Shown here one piece after another: positions 9,398-20,602 of a stretch of 64,000 nucleotides of DNA (within the stretch, counting starts at the first letter, position 1; every line of letters begins with the position of its first letter). The DNA is taken from positions 124,001 to 188,000 of the forward strand of contig NZ_PDWP01000001.1 of assembly GCF_010093235.1 (NCBI RefSeq). Direction: 5' to 3'. Below the pieces are notes generated by a model, which worked only from the letters and a program-made list of their open reading frames with translations, did no database searches and was not told the origin of the DNA. This stretch comes from Pseudoxanthomonas suwonensis. Lineage in GTDB: Bacteria; Pseudomonadota; Gammaproteobacteria; Xanthomonadales; Xanthomonadaceae. The position numbers and the translations under genes are program-made.

Positions 9398-11124
9398 ACG
9401 CCAAATCCCCGACAGCGACGGCGGCCGGGCTGCGCAATGGCGCAGCCTGGGTCGCGCACGCGCTGGAGGCCGAGGGGGTCGACACCATCTTCGGCTATCC
9501 GGGCGGCGCGATCATGCCGTTCTACGACGCCCTGGTGGATTCGGGGCTGCGCCACATCCTGGTCCGCCACGAGCAAGGAGCCGCCCTGGCGGCCAATGGC
9601 TACGCGCGTGCGTCCGGGCGGGTCGGGGTATGCGTGGCGACCTCCGGGCCCGGCGCCTCGAACCTGGTCACCGGCATCGCCGATGCGATGCTGGACTCGG
9701 TCCCGATGGTCTGCCTGACCGGCCAGGTACCGACGACGCTGCTGGGGACCGATGCGTTCCAGGAACTGGACGTGTTCGGCATGACCATGCCGATCGTCAA
9801 GCACAGCTTCCTGGTCCGCAGCGTGGACGACCTGCCGCACGTGATGGCCGAGGCCTTCCGCATCGCCCGCGAAGGCCGCCCCGGCCCGGTGCTGGTCGAC
9901 CTGCCCAAGGACGTCCAGGTCGGCGCCGCCACCCACCTGCCGGCGCACGTGCCGGCGACGGTTGAGGCGCCGCCGCCGCCGCCGGACGAGGCACTGGCCG
10001 AGGCCATCGCCGCGATCGCCGCCGCCGAGAAGCCGGTGGTCTACGGCGGCGGTGGCATCGGCATCTGCGATGCGGTGGAGGAGTTCCGCCAGTTCGTCGA
10101 GGCCACCGGCATCCCGACCGTGCTGACCCTGCGCGGCCTGGGCGCGCTGCCGGGCAACCACCCGCAGTACCTGGGCATGCTGGGCATGCACGGCACCCGC
10201 GCCGCGAACATCGCGGTGCAGGAATCGGACCTGCTGGTGGTGGTCGGCGCGCGCTTCGACGACCGCGCCACCGGCAAGCTGGCCGAATTCGCGCCGTTCG
10301 CCCGGGTCATCCACCTGGACGCCGACGCCTACGAGATTTCCAAGCTGCGCACCGCCGACATCGCCCTGCCGGGCGACATGGCCACCGGCCTGCGCGCCCT
10401 GGCCACCGCACGCAGCACCGCGTCGGAATGGCGCAAGCGCTGTGCCAGCCTGCGCGAGAAACACGCCGCGCGCTACGACGCCCCCGGCACCGACATCTAT
10501 GCGCCGGCGCTGCTGAAGCGGGTCAGCGAGCTGAGCCCGGACGCGATCATCACCGCCGACGTGGGCCAGCACCAGATGTGGGTGGCGCAGCACTGCCGCT
10601 TCTCGCATCCGCGCAACCACCTGACCTCGGGCGCCCTGGGCACCATGGGCTTCGGCCTGCCGGCGGCGATGGGCGCGCAGTTCGCCTTCCCCGAGCGGCC
10701 GGTGGTGCTGGTCAACGGCGACGGCGGCTTCATGATGAACGTGCAGGAGCTGGTCACCATCGCCCGCTGCAGGCTGCCGGTGAAGATCATCCTGCTGGAC
10801 AACAGCGCCCTGGGCATGGTCCGCCAGTGGCAGGAGCTGTTCTTCGACAAGCGCTACAGCGAGATCGACCTGTCCGACAACCCGGACTTCGCCGCGCTGG
10901 CCCAGGTCTGCGGCATCCCGGCGACCCGCATCGAGCAGCGCTCGCAGGTCGAGGACGCGCTGGCGGCGCTGCTGTCCGCGCCCGGCCCGGGCCTGCTGCA
11001 CGTGAAGATCGACGCCAAGGCCAACGTCTGGCCGCTGGTGCCGCCGAACACGGCCAACAGCCACATGCTGGAGGCCAACCCCAATGAACAGAAGGCAGAG
11101 TCAGCTCATGCACTACCGGCTTGA
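9394..11124 (+). CDS. ilvG: Acetolactate synthase, large catalytic subunit
   Basis: ThDP- and FAD-dependent enzyme that joins two pyruvates, or pyruvate and 2-ketobutyrate, in the first common step of the pathway. 576 residues. The catalytic Glu lies in [20 protein letters not shown]. The ThDP/Mg motif begins [14 protein letters not shown] and continues to [13 protein letters not shown]. The FAD-binding middle domain ([15 protein letters not shown]) is intact. Translation is coupled to ilvC by an ATGA overlap, and the following small-subunit gene overlaps its 3' end. Naming it ilvG rather than ilvB or ilvI rests on the ilvM-type partner directly downstream. Confidence 0.95.
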   Translation: MNAKSPTATAAGLRNGAAWVAHALEAEGVDTIFGYPGGAIMPFYDALVDSGLRHILVRHEQGAALAANGYARASGRVGVCVATSGPGASNLVTGIADAMLDSVPMVCLTGQVPTTLLGTDAFQELDVFGMTMPIVKHSFLVRSVDDLPHVMAEAFRIAREGRPGPVLVDLPKDVQVGAATHLPAHVPATVEAPPPPPDEALAEAIAAIAAAEKPVVYGGGGIGICDAVEEFRQFVEATGIPTVLTLRGLGALPGNHPQYLGMLGMHGTRAANIAVQESDLLVVVGARFDDRATGKLAEFAPFARVIHLDADAYEISKLRTADIALPGDMATGLRALATARSTASEWRKRCASLREKHAARYDAPGTDIYAPALLKRVSELSPDAIITADVGQHQMWVAQHCRFSHPRNHLTSGALGTMGFGLPAAMGAQFAFPERPVVLVNGDGGFMMNVQELVTIARCRLPVKIILLDNSALGMVRQWQELFFDKRYSEIDLSDNPDFAALAQVCGIPATRIEQRSQVEDALAALLSAPGPGLLHVKIDAKANVWPLVPPNTANSHMLEANPNEQKAESAHALPA

Positions 11125-11386
11125 CCTGGTGCTGAAGCCCGTGGAGGGCGCGCTGGTGCGCGTGATCGGCATGACCGAGCGCCGCGGCTTCGCCCCGCGT
11201 GCGATCCAGGGTTCGCCCGCCAGAGACGGGCGCTGGCGGCTGCAGCTGGTGGTCGACGGCGGCCGGCCGGCCGAGACCCTGCGCCGCCAGCTGCAGAAGG
11301 TGTACGACTGCGAATCGGTGCAGATCGTGCCGGTCGACGGGCCCCTGCCGGGCCAGGCCGATGCGCCCACCGGAGCGGCGCCATGA
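11108..11386 (+). CDS. ilvM: Acetolactate synthase small regulatory subunit (ACT domain, IlvM type)
   Basis: Short ACT-domain protein of 92 residues ([20 protein letters not shown], then MTERRGF) that would bind and stimulate the IlvG subunit and may carry feedback control. IlvM-type subunits are about 80-95 residues, much shorter than IlvH. I chose the ATG at 11108 because family members begin with a similar short strand. An in-frame ATG at 11084 would add eight residues and increase the overlap with ilvG from 17 to 41 bp. The C-terminal ~20 residues are Pro/Gly/Ala-rich. Its TGA overlaps an ATG at 11383 (see next entry). Confidence 0.85.
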   Translation: MHYRLDLVLKPVEGALVRVIGMTERRGFAPRAIQGSPARDGRWRLQLVVDGGRPAETLRRQLQKVYDCESVQIVPVDGPLPGQADAPTGAAP

Positions 11387-11487
11387 ACATGCATGTCCAG
11401 CCCGCGACCGCCGTTGCCGCCCATGCGGAGGCAACGGTGCGGAGGTGCCTTCTCGGAGATCGCGCGGAGCGCCACGGCGATGCCTGA
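11383..11487 (+). CDS. 34-codon ORF bridging ilvM and ilvA, possible translational-coupling ORF
   Basis: Starts with ATG overlapping the ilvM stop as ATGA and ends with TGA just inside the ilvA start (ATG at 11480). It therefore fills the gap between the two genes exactly. Reads MNMHVQPATAVAAHAEATVR and on to RAERHGDA. Codon third positions are mostly G/C, better than the ilvA frame in the same stretch. No family recognised. It may only carry terminating ribosomes from ilvM to ilvA, or be the remnant of a former N-terminus. Expression is unproven. Confidence 0.35.
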   Translation: MNMHVQPATAVAAHAEATVRRCLLGDRAERHGDA

Positions 11488-12624
11488 CACCGGCCGCGTC
11501 AGCACCGGGGAACCGGACGTCGGCGTCGCCGACGTGCTGGCCGCGCAGTCGCGCCTGCGCCGGTTCCTGCCGGTCACGCCGATGCACCTGGCAGAGCGCT
11601 TCGGCGTGATGCTGAAGCTGGAGAACCTGCAGCGCACCGGTTCCTACAAGGTCCGCGGCGCGCTTAACGCGATGCTGGCCGCGCGCGAGCGCGGCGACGA
11701 GCGCCCGGTGATCTGCGCCTCGGCCGGCAACCACGCCCAGGGCGTGGCCTGGGCCGCCTACCGCCTGGGCGTGCAGGCGATCACGGTGATGCCGCACGGC
11801 GCGCCGCAGACCAAGATCGCCGGCGTCACCCATTGGGGCGCCACCGTGCGCCAGCACGGCGACAGCTACGACGAGGCCTACGCCTTCGCCTGCCAGCTGG
11901 CCGAGCAGTACGGCTACCGCTTCCTGTCCGCCTTCGACGACCCGGACGTGATCGCCGGCCAGGGCACGATCGGCATCGAGATCGCGCCGCACGCGCCGGA
12001 CGTGGTGATCGTGCCGATCGGCGGCGGTGGCCTGGCCTCCGGCGTGGCCCTGGCGCTGAAGTCACAGGGCGTGCGCGTGGTCGGCGCCCAGGTCGAGGGC
12101 GTGGATTCCATGGCCCGCGCCATCCGCGGCGACGTGCGCGAGATCGCCCCGGCCAAGTCCCTGGCCGACGGCGTCCGGGTGAAGGTGCCCGGCTTCCTGA
12201 CCCGTCGCCTGTGCGCGCGCCTGCTGGACGACGTGGTGATCGTGCGCGAGGCCGAGCTGCGCGAGACCCTGGTCCGCCTGGCGCTGGAGGAGAACCTGAT
12301 CGCCGAGGGCGCCGGCGCCCTGGCCCTGGCCGCCGGCCGCCGCGTGGCCGGCAGGCGCAAGTGCGCCGTGGTCTCCGGCGGGAACATCGATGCCGCGATC
12401 CTGGCCCAGCTGCTGTCCGAGGTACGCCCGCGGCCGCCGCGCAAACCGCGCCGGCGCAGCCGCGGCCCCGAGCCGGCCGCCGCCGTCCCGGGCGATGGTG
12501 CGGCGCGCAAACCGAATCCACTGGCAAAGCGCCGTACAGTCGCTAACCTGTCTTCCAAACCCACCATTTCCGCCCCAAAGGCGCCCACCGCGCCGCAGCC
12601 CGTCAGCGAAGAGGAGTTCACCTG

Positions 12625-12628
<4 letters not shown>
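11480..12628 (+). CDS. ilvA: Threonine dehydratase, short form without ACT domain, with a C-terminal tail
   Basis: PLP enzyme that deaminates threonine to 2-ketobutyrate, the entry to isoleucine. The PLP lysine is in [10 protein letters not shown], the phosphate loop is GGGGLASG, and [14 protein letters not shown] is the family signature. 382 residues from the ATG at 11480. An ATG at 11393 is in frame but adds a poorly conserved Arg/Pro-rich stretch. There is no ACT-like regulatory domain, unlike E. coli biosynthetic IlvA, so feedback by isoleucine must work otherwise or be absent. After the core (about residue 318) follows a Pro/Arg/Lys-rich tail of ~60 residues that runs through the leuA ribosome-binding site. 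TGA overlaps the leuA start (GTGA). Confidence 0.93.
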
Positions 12629-14199
<1,571 letters not shown>

Positions 14200-14214
14200 C
14201 CGATCCACACCCGA

Positions 14215-14243
14215 CCGGCCGCCGGTGGGGAGCCGGCGGCCGG
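14215..14243 (+). terminator. Hairpin after leuA, probable operon end
   Basis: Perfect 11-bp stem, CCGGCCGCCGG at 14215-14225 and CCGGCGGCCGG at 14233-14243, with a 7-base loop. The following CTTCCTTTC is only a weak U-rich tract, so termination may be partial and leuB may receive some read-through. Confidence 0.6.
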
Positions 14244-14301
14244 CTTCCTTTCAACAGACCGCCGACCGGCGCTCCCCGTGCCGGTCGTCGAGGAACGTTC
14301 C

Positions 14302-14532
14302 ATGCCCATCGCTGAAAGCAATCCGGCTGCCGCGCTCAGCTTCGACGCCGCCGTGAACCGCGCCCTGTCGCGCCGTCCCGCCGATACGCCGCTGCCGCCA
14401 CGCCCCGACGCGTCCGACTGGGACGGCCCGGTGAAGCCCGCAGACACACCGCGGGCGACGTCCGCGTCCGTGCCGGAGCCTGACCCGTCGCTGCCCGCGC
14501 CTGATCCCGACGCCGCGCGTGACGCGGCCTGA
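14302..14532 (+). CDS. Small proline-rich protein of unknown function between leuA and leuB
   Basis: 76 residues from ATG at 14302, preceded by GAGGAA with a 6-base gap, a good ribosome-binding site. N-terminal half: IAESNPAAALSFDAAVNRAL, which may form an amphipathic helix. C-terminal half: repeated Pro-Asp/Pro-Ala pairs (PLPPRPDASDWDGPVKPAD, later PEPDPSLPAPDPDAA), acidic and probably disordered. No signal peptide, no Cys. Third codon positions are G/C-rich as in neighbouring genes, which supports real coding. It lies 24 bp before leuB and may share its transcript. I recognise no family and infer no function. Confidence 0.6.
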   Translation: MPIAESNPAAALSFDAAVNRALSRRPADTPLPPRPDASDWDGPVKPADTPRATSASVPEPDPSLPAPDPDAARDAA

Positions 14533-14556
14533 GTCCCCTCCGTTACGAGGCACCCC

Positions 14557-15651
14557 ATGCACGCGAACATCGTCGTACTGCCCGGTGACGGCATCGGTCC
14601 TGAAATCGTCTCCGCGACCCTGCCGGTGCTGGAGGCGGTCGCCGCCCGCCCCGGCCACAGCTTCTCCTTCCAGGAGCACGACATCGGCGGCATCGCCATC
14701 GACCGCCCCGGCGAGCCGCTGCCGGCCAGCACGCTGGAAGCGGCCAGGAAGGCCGACGCGATCCTGCTCGGTGCGGTCGGCGGGCCGAAGTGGTCCGATC
14801 CCAATGCGAAGGTGCGTCCGGAGCAGGGCCTGCTGGCGATCCGCAAGGGCCTGGGCCTGTTCGCCAACCTGCGCCCGGTGCGCCCGCACGCGGCGGCGCT
14901 GGGCGCCTCGCCGATCAAGTCCGAACTGCTGGAAGGCGTGGACATCGTGGTCGTGCGCGAGCTGACCGGCGGCATCTACTTCGGCGACAAGACCCGCAGC
15001 GCCACCGATGCCAGCGACCTGTGCCGCTACACCGTGGCCGAGATCGAGCGCGTGGTGCGCAGCGCCGCCACCCTGGCGCGTAGCCGCCGCGGCCATCTCA
15101 CCTCGGTGGACAAGGCCAACGTGCTGGAGACCTCGCGCCTGTGGCGCGACGTGGCCGCGCGCGTGGTGCGCGAGGAATTCCCGGACGTGACTCTGGAGCA
15201 CCAGCTGGTCGATTCCATGGCCATGCACCTGCTGTCCAGGCCGCGCGCCTACGACGTCATCGTCACCGAGAACATGTTCGGCGACATCCTCACCGACGAG
15301 GCCTCGATGCTGGCCGGCTCGCTGGGCCTGCTGGCGTCCGCTTCGCTGGGCGACGGCAAGATTGGCCCTGACGGATCGCCGAAGGCGGAACGTCAGGTTG
15401 GATTGTTCGAACCGATCCACGGCTCGGCGCCGGACATCGCCGGCAAGGGCATCGCCAATCCCTACGCGACCATCCTCAGCGCGGCCATGCTGCTGCGCCA
15501 CTCGCTGGGCCTGGAAGCCGAGGCCGCCGCGGTCGAGGCCGCGGTCTCGGCGGCGCTGGACGACCGCGTGTTCACCGCCGACCTCGCCGCGGCCGGGCAG
15601 GCGGTCAATACGCAACAGGCGGCGCAGGCGGTGATCGAACGCCTGCGCTGA
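14557..15651 (+). CDS. leuB: 3-isopropylmalate dehydrogenase
   Basis: NAD-dependent oxidative decarboxylation of 3-isopropylmalate, third step of leucine synthesis. 364 residues. Substrate and Mg motifs: [25 protein letters not shown], and [20 protein letters not shown]. The NAD-binding segment [19 protein letters not shown] is present. GAGG lies about 10 bases upstream of the ATG. It is separated from leuC-leuD, which lie 3.4 kb downstream on the other strand. The small unknown ORF precedes it directly. Confidence 0.97.
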   Translation: MHANIVVLPGDGIGPEIVSATLPVLEAVAARPGHSFSFQEHDIGGIAIDRPGEPLPASTLEAARKADAILLGAVGGPKWSDPNAKVRPEQGLLAIRKGLGLFANLRPVRPHAAALGASPIKSELLEGVDIVVVRELTGGIYFGDKTRSATDASDLCRYTVAEIERVVRSAATLARSRRGHLTSVDKANVLETSRLWRDVAARVVREEFPDVTLEHQLVDSMAMHLLSRPRAYDVIVTENMFGDILTDEASMLAGSLGLLASASLGDGKIGPDGSPKAERQVGLFEPIHGSAPDIAGKGIANPYATILSAAMLLRHSLGLEAEAAAVEAAVSAALDDRVFTADLAAAGQAVNTQQAAQAVIERLR

Positions 15652-15695
15652 GCACGCCGCACAGAACGCGCCACACCAGACCAGGAGTGCAAGCC

Positions 15696-17036
15696 ATGCC
15701 AGGTTCCAGGGAAGAATTCCTCGAGCGGGTGCAACGCCGCGATCCGGGCCAGCCCGAGTTCCTGCAGGCGGTGAAGGAAGTCACCGCCAGCCTGTGGCCG
15801 TTCCTGGAGCGGCACCCGCAGTACGCGCGCGACGGCCTGCTCGACCGCCTGGTCGAACCCGAGCGCGTACTGCAGTTCCGCGTCGCGTGGGTCGACGACC
15901 GCGGCCAGGTGCAGGTCAACCGCGCCTTCCGCGTCCAGCACAGCTCGGCGATCGGCCCGTTCAAGGGCGGCATGCGCTTCCACCCGTCGGTGAACCTGTC
16001 GATCCTGAAGTTCCTCGCCTTCGAGCAGACCTTCAAGAACGCGCTCACCACCCTGCCCATGGGCGGCGGCAAGGGCGGCTCGGACTTCGACCCCAAGGGC
16101 AGGAGCGACGGCGAGGTGATGCGCTTCTGCCAGGCGTTGATGCTGGAGCTGTACCGCCATCTTGGCCCGGACACCGACGTGCCGGCGGGCGACATCGGCG
16201 TGGGCGCGCGCGAGGTCGGCTACATGGCCGGCATGATGAAGAAGCTCTCCAACCAGGCCGGCTGCGTGTTCACCGGCAAGGGCCTGGCCTACGGCGGCAG
16301 CCTGATGCGCCCGGAAGCCACCGGCTACGGCACGGTCTACTTCGTCGAACAGATGTTGCACCACGCCCAGCGCCAGACCCATGGCGCACGCGTACTGGTC
16401 TCCGGCTCCGGCAACGTGGCCCAGTACGCGGCGGTGAAAGCCACCGACCTGGGCGGCAAGGTGCTGACCTTCAGCGATTCCAACGGCACGCTCTACGCGC
16501 GCGACGGCTTCGACATGGAAGCCATCGAGGCGGTGATGGACCTGAAGAACGTGCGCCGCGGCCGCCTGGCCGAACTGGCCGAGGACCCGCGCTTCGAATA
16601 CCTGCCTGGCAAGCGGCCCTGGCATATCCCGGCCGAGATCGCCCTGCCCTGCGCCACCCAGAACGAACTGGATGGCGAGGACGCGCGCACCCTGGTGAAG
16701 AACGGTGTCATCTGCGTGGCCGAGGGCGCGAACATGCCCTCGACCCTGGAGGCGGTGGACGTGTTCCTGGAGTCCGGCACCCTGTACGCGCCCGGCAAGG
16801 CCTCCAATGCCGGCGGCGTGGCCACTTCGGGCCTGGAGATGAGCCAGAACGCCGCGCGCCTGGCCTGGCACCACGCCGAGGTCGACGAGCGCCTGCACGC
16901 GATCATGAAGGACATCCACGGCAACTGCGTGCGCCACGGCAAGCGCAAGGACGGCACGGTCAACTACGTCGACGGCGCCAACATCAGCGGCTTCGTCAAG
17001 GTCGCCGACGCGATGCTCGCGCAGGGCGTGTACTGA
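15696..17036 (+). CDS. gdhA: NADP-type glutamate dehydrogenase
   Basis: Reductive amination of 2-oxoglutarate to glutamate, a nitrogen entry point that feeds the transaminases of the branched-chain pathway. 446 residues, the hexameric ~450-residue class usually NADP-linked. Substrate pocket: GPFKGGMRFHPSVN and TLPMGGGKGGSDFDP with the catalytic Lys. Nucleotide fold: VSGSGNVAQYAAVKA. The ATG at 15696 has CCAGGAG eight bases upstream; a GTG at 15687 lies inside that site and is unlikely. It follows leuB by 44 bp on the same strand, so it may be co-transcribed. Confidence 0.95.
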   Translation: MPGSREEFLERVQRRDPGQPEFLQAVKEVTASLWPFLERHPQYARDGLLDRLVEPERVLQFRVAWVDDRGQVQVNRAFRVQHSSAIGPFKGGMRFHPSVNLSILKFLAFEQTFKNALTTLPMGGGKGGSDFDPKGRSDGEVMRFCQALMLELYRHLGPDTDVPAGDIGVGAREVGYMAGMMKKLSNQAGCVFTGKGLAYGGSLMRPEATGYGTVYFVEQMLHHAQRQTHGARVLVSGSGNVAQYAAVKATDLGGKVLTFSDSNGTLYARDGFDMEAIEAVMDLKNVRRGRLAELAEDPRFEYLPGKRPWHIPAEIALPCATQNELDGEDARTLVKNGVICVAEGANMPSTLEAVDVFLESGTLYAPGKASNAGGVATSGLEMSQNAARLAWHHAEVDERLHAIMKDIHGNCVRHGKRKDGTVNYVDGANISGFVKVADAMLAQGVY

Positions 17037-17244
17037 CCGCAGGTGGCGCGGCGGCCACGCCGTAGCGCCACGCGGTTGGCCGGTTTGCCACGTCGCAGCA
17101 CGGGCGCGTCCGCGCGGGCGCCCCCTTGCTTCGTGCCGCCGCGGCCGGGTTCCGTCGGCGTTTCCGGCGCTTCATCGCAGGCCCTCTCCGCCGGCCGGCA
17201 GCGCCGTGCCAGTCTCCGGCCACCTTCGCTGCCGGAGACCTGCC

Positions 17245-18327
17245 ATGCGGCTGTTCCTGCTTCCGATGATCCTGCTGCTGGTGGCCCCCGCGGCCGTGGC
17301 CAGGGAGCCGGGCTGGCAACTGGAACCAGCCGTGGAGCACCGCATCGATCCGGCCGCCCTGGCCGCGATGGAACAGGCCATCGAGGCGGGCGACTTCGGC
17401 CAGGTCACCAGCGTGCTGGTCGCCCGCGATGGCGTCCTGGTCTACGAACGCTACTTCGACGAAGGCGGTGCCGATGCGCGCCGGGACACGCGCTCGGCCA
17501 CCAAGACCGTCGCCGGCATGCTGGTCGGCATCGCCCAGGCCGAAGGCCGGATGCGGGCCGACGCCCCGGTGCTGCCGCTGCTGCGACGGCCGCCGCCGGC
17601 CCATCCGGATCCGCGCAAGGACGCGATCACGGCGGTGGACCTGATGAGCATGTCCTCGTTGCTGGAGTGCGACGACTGGAACCAGTGATCGCGCGGCAAC
17701 GAGGAACGCATGTACCTGGTCGAGGACTGGGTGGGCTTCTACCTGGACCTGCCGATCCAGGGCTTCCCGGCATGGATGAAGCGACCGGAGGATTCGCCTT
17801 ACGGGCGCAGCTTCCGCTACTGCACCGCGGGCGTGACCACGCTCGGCGCCGCGATCCAGGCCGCCGTCGGCCGCCCCCTGCAGGACTATGCCCGCGACAA
17901 GCTGTTCGACCCGCTGGGCATCGAAGCGCCGGCCTGGCAGCTCTCGCCGCTGGGCCTGGCCCAGGCCGGCGGCGGGCTGGCCCTGCGCAGCCGCGACCTG
18001 CTCACCCTGGGCGAGCTCTACCGCCGCGGTGGCGAATGGTACGGCCGCCAGCTGGTGCCGGCGGCGTGGGTGGCCGAATCCACCCGGCCGCATGCGCGCA
18101 TCGAGGACGACATCGACTACGGCTACCTCTGGTGGCTGCACCACGACACCAGCGAGGGCCGCACGTTCGATTCGTTCGCGATGAACGGCACCGGCGGCAA
18201 CACGGTGCGGGTATTCCCTGCGCAGCAGCTGGTCGTGGTGGTCACCACGACCAACTACGGCATGCAGGATGCACCGCGGCGGACCTTCCGCCTGCTGACC
18301 GGGAAGCTGCTGCCGGCGGTCAGGTGA
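17245..18327 (+). pseudogene. Serine hydrolase (beta-lactamase-like/esterase class C fold) interrupted by an in-frame TGA
   Basis: Both parts are in one frame. The first (17245-17688) has GGAG before its ATG, a signal peptide (RLFLLPMILLLVAPAAVA) and the SxxK catalytic motif in TRSATKTVAGM. It ends MSSLLECDDWNQ-stop. After the TGA (17686-17688) the frame continues [14 protein letters not shown] through [22 protein letters not shown] and GTGGNTV to the normal C-terminus at 18327. Related periplasmic hydrolases read through this point without a break, so a single nonsense change in a ~360-residue gene is the simplest reading. A fragment from the ATG at 17710 would lack the nucleophile. A sequencing error is possible. 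Confidence 0.8.
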
Positions 18328-18347
18328 GCTGCCAGCGGCGCGATCGG

Positions 18348-18370
18348 GCGGCGCGGACGACCCGCGCCGC
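18348..18370. terminator. GC-rich hairpin between two convergent genes
   Basis: Nine-bp perfect stem, GCGGCGCGG at 18348-18356 and CCGCGCCGC at 18362-18370, between the ends of the serine-hydrolase gene and leuD. No T-tract on either side. It may act as a weak bidirectional terminator. Confidence 0.4.
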
Positions 18371-18378
18371 GCAATGGA

Positions 18379-19026
18379 TCAGGCGCCGGCGTTGAACAGC
18401 CAGGGCTGGGCGGCGCGGTGGCGCGCCTCGAAGGCGGCGATCGCGTCCTTCTCCTGCAGGGTCAGGCCGATGTCGTCCAGGCCGTTGAGCAGGCAATGCT
18501 TGCGGAAGGCGTCGATCTCGAAGCCGTACTGCACGCCGTCCGGGCGCGTCACCGCCTGCGCGGCCAGGTCCACGGTCAGGGTGTAGCCCTCGGTGGCCTC
18601 GCACTGGTGGAACAGCTCGTCGACCTCCTCGTCCTTGAGCACGATCGGCAGCAGGCCGTTCTTGAAGCTGTTGTTGAAGAAGATGTCGGCGAAGCTGGGC
18701 GCGATGATGGCGCGGAAACCGTATTCGTCCAGCGCCCACGGCGCGTGCTCGCGCGAGGAGCCGCAGCCGAAGTTCTCGCGCGCCAGCAGCACGCTGGCGC
18801 CCTGGTAGCGCGGGAAGTTGAGCACGAAGTCCGGGTTCAGCGGGCGGGTGCTGCAGTCCTGTCCGGGCTGGCCGACGTCCAGGTAGCGCCACTCGTCGAA
18901 CAGGTTCGGGCCGAAGCCGGTGCGCTTGATCGACTTGAGGAACTGCTTGGGGATGATCTGGTCGGTGTCGACGTTGGCGCGGTCCAGCGGGGCGACCAGG
19001 CCGGTATGGGTGGTGAAGGCTTTCAT
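18379..19026 (-). CDS. leuD: 3-isopropylmalate dehydratase small subunit
   Basis: Swivelling domain of isopropylmalate isomerase, which interconverts 2- and 3-isopropylmalate with LeuC. 215 residues. Family text: [21 protein letters not shown] near the start and [16 protein letters not shown], the substrate-binding loop. Twelve bp behind leuC on the same strand, so the two subunits are made from one message. ATG at 19026 has an AGGAG-type site in the short gap. Confidence 0.96.
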   Translation of the reverse strand: MKAFTTHTGLVAPLDRANVDTDQIIPKQFLKSIKRTGFGPNLFDEWRYLDVGQPGQDCSTRPLNPDFVLNFPRYQGASVLLARENFGCGSSREHAPWALDEYGFRAIIAPSFADIFFNNSFKNGLLPIVLKDEEVDELFHQCEATEGYTLTVDLAAQAVTRPDGVQYGFEIDAFRKHCLLNGLDDIGLTLQEKDAIAAFEARHRAAQPWLFNAGA

Positions 19027-19038
19027 TCGGCGGTCTCC

Positions 19039-20466
19039 TCAGGCCTGGACCAGTTCGCGCACGTCGACGAAGTGGCCGGCCACCGCGGCGGCGGCGGCCA
19101 TCGCCGGGCTCACCAGGTGGGTGCGGCCACCGGCGCCCTGGCGACCCTCGAAGTTGCGGTTGGACGTGGAGGCGCAATGCTCGCCGGCGCCGAGCTTGTC
19201 GGGATTCATCGCCAGGCACATGGAGCAGCCCGGCTCGCGCCACTCGAAGCCGGCCTCGATGAACACCTTGTCCAGGCCCTCGGCCTCGGCCTGGGCCTTG
19301 ACCAGGCCCGAGCCCGGGACCACCAGCGCCTGCTTGATCGTCGGCGCAACCTTGCGCCCGCGCGCCACCGCGGCGGCGGCGCGCAGGTCCTCGATGCGCG
19401 AGTTGGTGCAGGAACCGATGAACACGCGGTCCAGGCGGATCGAGGTGATCGGCTGGTTGGGCTCCAGGCCCATGTACTTCAGTGCGCGCACGATCGAGTC
19501 CTTCTTCACCGGATCGGCCTCGCGCTCCGGATCCGGCACCGCGGCGTCGACCGCCACCACCATCTCCGGCGAGGTACCCCAGCTGACCTGCGGCCTGATG
19601 TCCTCGGCGCGCAGCTCGACCACGGTATCGAAGTGCGCGTCCGGATCGGAAACCAGGGTGCGCCACAGCGCCACGGCCGCGTCCCACTGCTCGCCCTTGG
19701 GCGCAAACGGGCGGCCCTTCACGTATTCGATGGTCTTCTCGTCCACCGCCACCATGCCCACCCGCGCGCCGGCCTCGATGGCCATGTTGCAGATGGTCAT
19801 GCGGCCCTCGATCGACAGGCCGCGGATCGCGCTGCCGGCGAACTCCAGCGCGTGGCCGTTGCCGCCGGCGGTCCCGATCCTGCCGATCACCGCCAGGACG
19901 ATGTCCTTGGCGGTCACGCCCGGGCCGAGCTTTCCTTCGACCCGGACCTGCATGTTCTTCATCTTCTTCGCCACCAGGCACTGGGTGGCCAGCACGTGTT
20001 CCACCTCGGAGGTGCCGATGCCGTGCGCCAGTGCTCCAAAAGCGCCATGCGTGGAGGTGTGCGAGTCGCCGCAGACCACGGTCATGCCCGGCAGGGTCGC
20101 GCCCTGCTCCGGGCCGACCACGTGGACGATGCCCTGGCGGGCGTCGTCCATCCGGAACTCGAGGATGCCGAAGTCCTCGCAGTTCTCGTCCAGGGTCTGC
20201 ACCTGCAGGCGCGACACCGGGTCGGCGATGGCCTGCAGGCCGCCGGCGCGCTCGGCGCGGGTGGTCGGCACGTTGTGGTCGGGCGTGGCGATGTTGGCGT
20301 CCACGCGCCAGGGCTTGCGGCCGGCGAGCCGGAGTCCCTCGAACGCCTGCGGCGAGGTCACCTCGTGCAGGATGTGGCGGTCGATGTAGATCAGCGAGGA
20401 GCCGTCGTCGCGACGGGTCACCTCGTGCATTTCCCACAGCTTGTCGTACAGGGTCTTGCCGGCCAT
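19039..20466 (-). CDS. leuC: 3-isopropylmalate dehydratase large subunit
   Basis: Aconitase-family [4Fe-4S] subunit of isopropylmalate isomerase. 475 residues. Cluster cysteines are visible in [13 protein letters not shown] and in [13 protein letters not shown]. Other signatures: [20 protein letters not shown] and [10 protein letters not shown]. First gene of the leuC-leuD pair, divergent from a LysR regulator with 136 bp between the start codons. Its 5' untranslated region holds a 7-bp hairpin (20487-20507). Confidence 0.97.
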   Translation of the reverse strand: MAGKTLYDKLWEMHEVTRRDDGSSLIYIDRHILHEVTSPQAFEGLRLAGRKPWRVDANIATPDHNVPTTRAERAGGLQAIADPVSRLQVQTLDENCEDFGILEFRMDDARQGIVHVVGPEQGATLPGMTVVCGDSHTSTHGAFGALAHGIGTSEVEHVLATQCLVAKKMKNMQVRVEGKLGPGVTAKDIVLAVIGRIGTAGGNGHALEFAGSAIRGLSIEGRMTICNMAIEAGARVGMVAVDEKTIEYVKGRPFAPKGEQWDAAVALWRTLVSDPDAHFDTVVELRAEDIRPQVSWGTSPEMVVAVDAAVPDPEREADPVKKDSIVRALKYMGLEPNQPITSIRLDRVFIGSCTNSRIEDLRAAAAVARGRKVAPTIKQALVVPGSGLVKAQAEAEGLDKVFIEAGFEWREPGCSMCLAMNPDKLGAGEHCASTSNRNFEGRQGAGGRTHLVSPAMAAAAAVAGHFVDVRELVQA

Positions 20467-20602
20467 CCCTCTGTTCCTCTGGCGGTGGCGGGCGTGCACG
20501 GCCCGCCGGGCTGAAGGGAAATCCTGCCGCCTTGCCATCGATAACTCAAATGCATATTTTTCATCCACTAGATTCCCGTCAGGAATCCAATCCGGAGCCT
20601 CG
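20467..20602. promoter_or_regulatory. Divergent leuC / lysR control region
   Basis: 136 bp between the two start codons. An A/T-rich patch (20537-20562, containing ATAACTC and TGCATATTTTTCAT) stands out in this GC-rich genome and is the likely place for both promoters and the LysR-type operator. On the leuC side a perfect hairpin GGCGGGC/GCCCGCC (20487-20493, 20501-20507) sits in the 5' untranslated RNA. I could not fix exact promoter hexamers. Confidence 0.5.

Noticed and set aside
11084..11107. Upstream ATG for ilvM
   Set aside because: Adds eight residues not typical of the family and increases the overlap with ilvG; kept only as an alternative.
14278..14301. Upstream ATG of the small proline-rich ORF
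   Set aside because: The GAGGAA site lies inside that extension and is correctly spaced for the ATG at 14302.
17686..17688. TGA as selenocysteine or reassigned Trp codon
   Set aside because: No sign of a SECIS-type hairpin was recognised, and other genes here use TGA as a normal stop; a nonsense mutation is simpler.
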